Below, one piece after another: positions 37,435 through 39,286 of a stretch of 39,286 nucleotides of DNA. The stretch is from positions 1 through 39,286 of IMG/VR virus record IMGVR_UViG_3300032214_000611; one strand, written 5' to 3'. The number at the start of each line of letters is the position of its first letter. The stretch's first letter is position 1. The translations under genes and the position numbers were made by a program. This DNA is from a virus. Under the pieces are notes generated by a model, which was not told where the DNA came from, did not search any database, and saw only the letters and a list, made by a program, of their open reading frames with translations.

Positions 37435-37989
37435 ATGACGAATGGTACTGAAGACAGCCGCCTGAAAAAAGCACCGGACTTTGACGTAGTCGGTCGCCGG
37501 GATACGCGAGGACAGGAGAACCGAGAGGTTACCGAAAATCGCGACGTGTCCGAGGATGATCGCTTGGAGATGTTCCGAAACCAACTGTTTAACGACGCAC
37601 TGCCTGACCTGCCGGAAATCCCGGGCTATCATCTGTGCTGGCTCACCACAACCAACCCGCGCGACCCCATCCATCGGCGCATGCAGCTCGGCTACGAGCC
37701 TGTTAAGCCGGAAGAGGTTCCGGGAATGGAATATGCCTCAATGAAGACTGGCGAATGGGTCGGCTTCATCGGTGTGAACGAGATGCTCGCGTTTAAGCTG
37801 CCCTTGAGCCTTTACCATAGGTTCATGCAGGAAGCTCACTACGACGCTCCGAAGCGTGAAGAGGACAAGATCGCCGACGTCGCGGACATGCTCCGTGAAC
37901 AGGCGGAGAGAGCCGGTGCAAGGTTGATTGAGGGTGACGGGATGCAGGACATGCGTTCGCATTCGACGCAGAGGGTGACTTTCTCCTGA
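37435..37989 (+). CDS. Head-operon protein of unknown function
   Basis: 184 residues. N-terminal charged segment, then a conserved-looking core: LPDLPEIPGYHLCWLTTTNP, RMQLGYEPVKPEEVPGME, KTGEWVGFIGVNEMLAFKLP and a C-terminal helix (DKIADVADMLREQAERAG). I have seen the GYHLCWL...LGYEPV pattern in podoviruses next to capsid genes; function not known to me. Good AAGGAG site. Confidence 0.75.
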   Translation: MTNGTEDSRLKKAPDFDVVGRRDTRGQENREVTENRDVSEDDRLEMFRNQLFNDALPDLPEIPGYHLCWLTTTNPRDPIHRRMQLGYEPVKPEEVPGMEYASMKTGEWVGFIGVNEMLAFKLPLSLYHRFMQEAHYDAPKREEDKIADVADMLREQAERAGARLIEGDGMQDMRSHSTQRVTFS

Positions 37990-38025
37990 CGCGTTTCTCG
38001 CAACCCAATTTTGAGGTAAATGGAT

Positions 38026-38586
38026 ATGAGCACTGTATCTCAGCCGTTTGGCCTTCGCCCCGCATACTCGCCGAGCGGTGTGGTTCGCCCCACCGCTTAC
38101 TCGATTGCGTCGGCGTATGCCGCCAATATCCTTCAGAGCCAGCCGGTTAAGATCGGCACTGACGGAACCATCCAAGCGGCCGCCATCGGCGACCGTTTCA
38201 TCGGCACGTTCCAAGGCGTCGAGTTCACCGACACCGACGGCCGTCGCCGCGTCAGCAATAAGTGGACTGCGTCCACCACTGCAAGCAACATCGTTGCCTA
38301 CGTCACTCTCGACCCGACCATCGTCTATGAAATTCAGGCGAATGGCTCGATCGCGGTGACTGACATCGGTAAGCAGGCTGACTTCACCACCATCACTGCA
38401 GGCTCGACCGTCACCGGTCTGTCGGCGATGATGTTGGACACTGCTACGTTGACCGACAGCGCCAACGCTTCGATGCGCATTATTGACGTGGCCCCCGGCC
38501 CGGACAATGCGTTTGGTGATAACTTCACGATCGTTCAAGTTCAGATCTCTGAACACCAGAACGTCGCTGACCGCGCCGCTTACTAA
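38026..38586 (+). CDS. Head decoration/stabilisation-like protein
   Basis: 186 residues from MSTVSQPFGLRPAYSPSGVV. ATG 38026 is preferred over ATG 38020 because GAGGT is 8 bases upstream of it and only 2 from the other. Beta-rich, Ser/Thr/Ala-rich (GTFQGVEFTDTDGRRRVSNK, TASNIVAYVTLDPTIVYEIQ, FTIVQVQISEH). Such proteins immediately before the major capsid gene commonly decorate or stabilise the head. No enzymatic motif. Confidence 0.78.
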   Translation: MSTVSQPFGLRPAYSPSGVVRPTAYSIASAYAANILQSQPVKIGTDGTIQAAAIGDRFIGTFQGVEFTDTDGRRRVSNKWTASTTASNIVAYVTLDPTIVYEIQANGSIAVTDIGKQADFTTITAGSTVTGLSAMMLDTATLTDSANASMRIIDVAPGPDNAFGDNFTIVQVQISEHQNVADRAAY

Positions 38587-38600
38587 GGAGGGCTTGAACA

Positions 38601-39286
38601 ATGGCTACCCCAATGCGGAGTACTGACTTTCGCTCCATCGTCGAGCCGATCCTGAACGAAGAGTTCGACGGCGTTTACAACCAGCGTGCCGATGAGTGGT
38701 CGCAGGTCTTCAAAGAGTTCAAGGGCATCCCCCGGAACTACCACGAAGAGCCTGTCCTCTATGGCTTCGGCGCTGCACCGGAACTGCCCGATGGCATGCC
38801 GGTCACCTACCAGTCGGGCGGCGTGCTGTTCATCCAGCGCTACGTCTATCAGGTCTACGGCCTCGCCTTCGCTCTGACGAAGGTTCTGGTCGAAGACGGT
38901 GACCACATCCGCATCGGCCAGACCTATGCCCGCCACCTCGCGCAGTCGCTTGTTGAGACCAAGGAAACCCTCGGTGCCAACATCCTCAACCGCGCATTCA
39001 CCGGTGGTGCATATGTCGGCGGCGACGGCGTCAGCCTCGTCAACACGGCGCACCCGATCGCGACCGGCACTTTCTCGAACCAGCTCTCGACGGCCGCAAA
39101 CCTGTCGCAGACCTCGCTTGAGCAGCTGCTGATCCAGATCCGCAACGCAGTGGACAACAACGGCAAGCGCATCCGCTTGACGCCGAAGAAGATCGTCACC
39201 GGTCCTTCGAACGTCTTCCAAGCGGAAGTTCTGCTGAAGTCTGCACTGCGTGCCGGCACTGCCAACAACGACGTCAACCCCGTCAA
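38601..39286 (+). CDS. Major capsid protein, 3'-truncated
   Basis: 228 codons visible, open to the window edge. It starts MATPMRSTDFRSIVEPILNE with GGAGGG 8 bases before ATG. Features: YHEEPVLYGFGAAPELPDGM, RYVYQVYGLAFALTKVLVED, ETLGANILNRAFTG, LVNTAHPIATGTFSNQLSTA, TPKKIVTGPSNVFQAEVLLK and GTANNDVNPV, the pattern of the phage head subunits that share the HK97 fold. It forms the capsid shell. Context (terminase, portal, scaffold, decoration) confirms the call. Confidence 0.9.
   Translation, partial: MATPMRSTDFRSIVEPILNEEFDGVYNQRADEWSQVFKEFKGIPRNYHEEPVLYGFGAAPELPDGMPVTYQSGGVLFIQRYVYQVYGLAFALTKVLVEDGDHIRIGQTYARHLAQSLVETKETLGANILNRAFTGGAYVGGDGVSLVNTAHPIATGTFSNQLSTAANLSQTSLEQLLIQIRNAVDNNGKRIRLTPKKIVTGPSNVFQAEVLLKSALRAGTANNDVNPV

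Overview
The window is GC-rich DNA from a tailed double-stranded DNA bacteriophage. It is most likely lytic and podovirus-like, of the kind seen in marine, freshwater and soil Alphaproteobacteria. The evidence is a complete packaging and head block (small and large terminase, an 845-residue portal, scaffold, decoration protein, start of the major capsid protein), large low-complexity virion proteins, and a replication block typical of such phages (family A polymerase, primase-helicase, DUF2800/DUF2815 pair, VRR-NUC nuclease, SNF2-like helicase). A GapR/DUF2312 homologue points to an alphaproteobacterial host. I see no integrase, no single-subunit RNA polymerase, no tRNA and no recognisable endolysin. 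The map is incomplete: the first gene is cut at its 5' end and the capsid gene at its 3' end, so the tail genes expected between them lie outside.

Layout. (1) Positions 2-12497, plus strand: six tightly packed genes (overlapping or nearly touching stops and starts) for large virion or internal proteins. The first is dominated by coiled-coil and Pro/Tyr repeats. The last two share a nearly identical ~40-residue N-terminus on unrelated bodies. (2) Positions 12494-30027, minus strand: the early region, about 36 genes. Reading in the direction of transcription (right to left), it starts with many small proteins and regulators. These include several helix-turn-helix proteins, an RNA polymerase alpha-CTD-like protein and micro-membrane proteins. 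Then come the primase-helicase, the DUF2800/DUF2815/GapR group, DNA polymerase, nuclease, a helicase and a free-standing HNH endonuclease. (3) Positions 30028-31221: control region with divergent transcription, palindromes and repeats, holding one plus-strand gene whose C-terminus copies that of the primase-helicase. (4) Positions 31222-39286, plus strand: packaging and head morphogenesis, including a GroES-like co-chaperonin.

The early region carries two repeated signals. One is a promoter module: TTGCAA, 17 bases, a -10-like hexamer, 6-7 bases (4 at one copy), then TCAGCAAC or TCAACACC, with a second TGCA-type box 13 bases inside the first. It occurs upstream of at least five genes. The other is an extended ribosome-binding leader, AGGAGTACC plus a few bases before ATG, at about twelve genes. 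Together with the alpha-CTD-like protein and the small DNA-binding proteins, these suggest a coordinated early regulon. Late genes use ordinary Shine-Dalgarno sites and stop/start overlaps. All functions are inferred from sequence patterns read by eye; no database search was possible.
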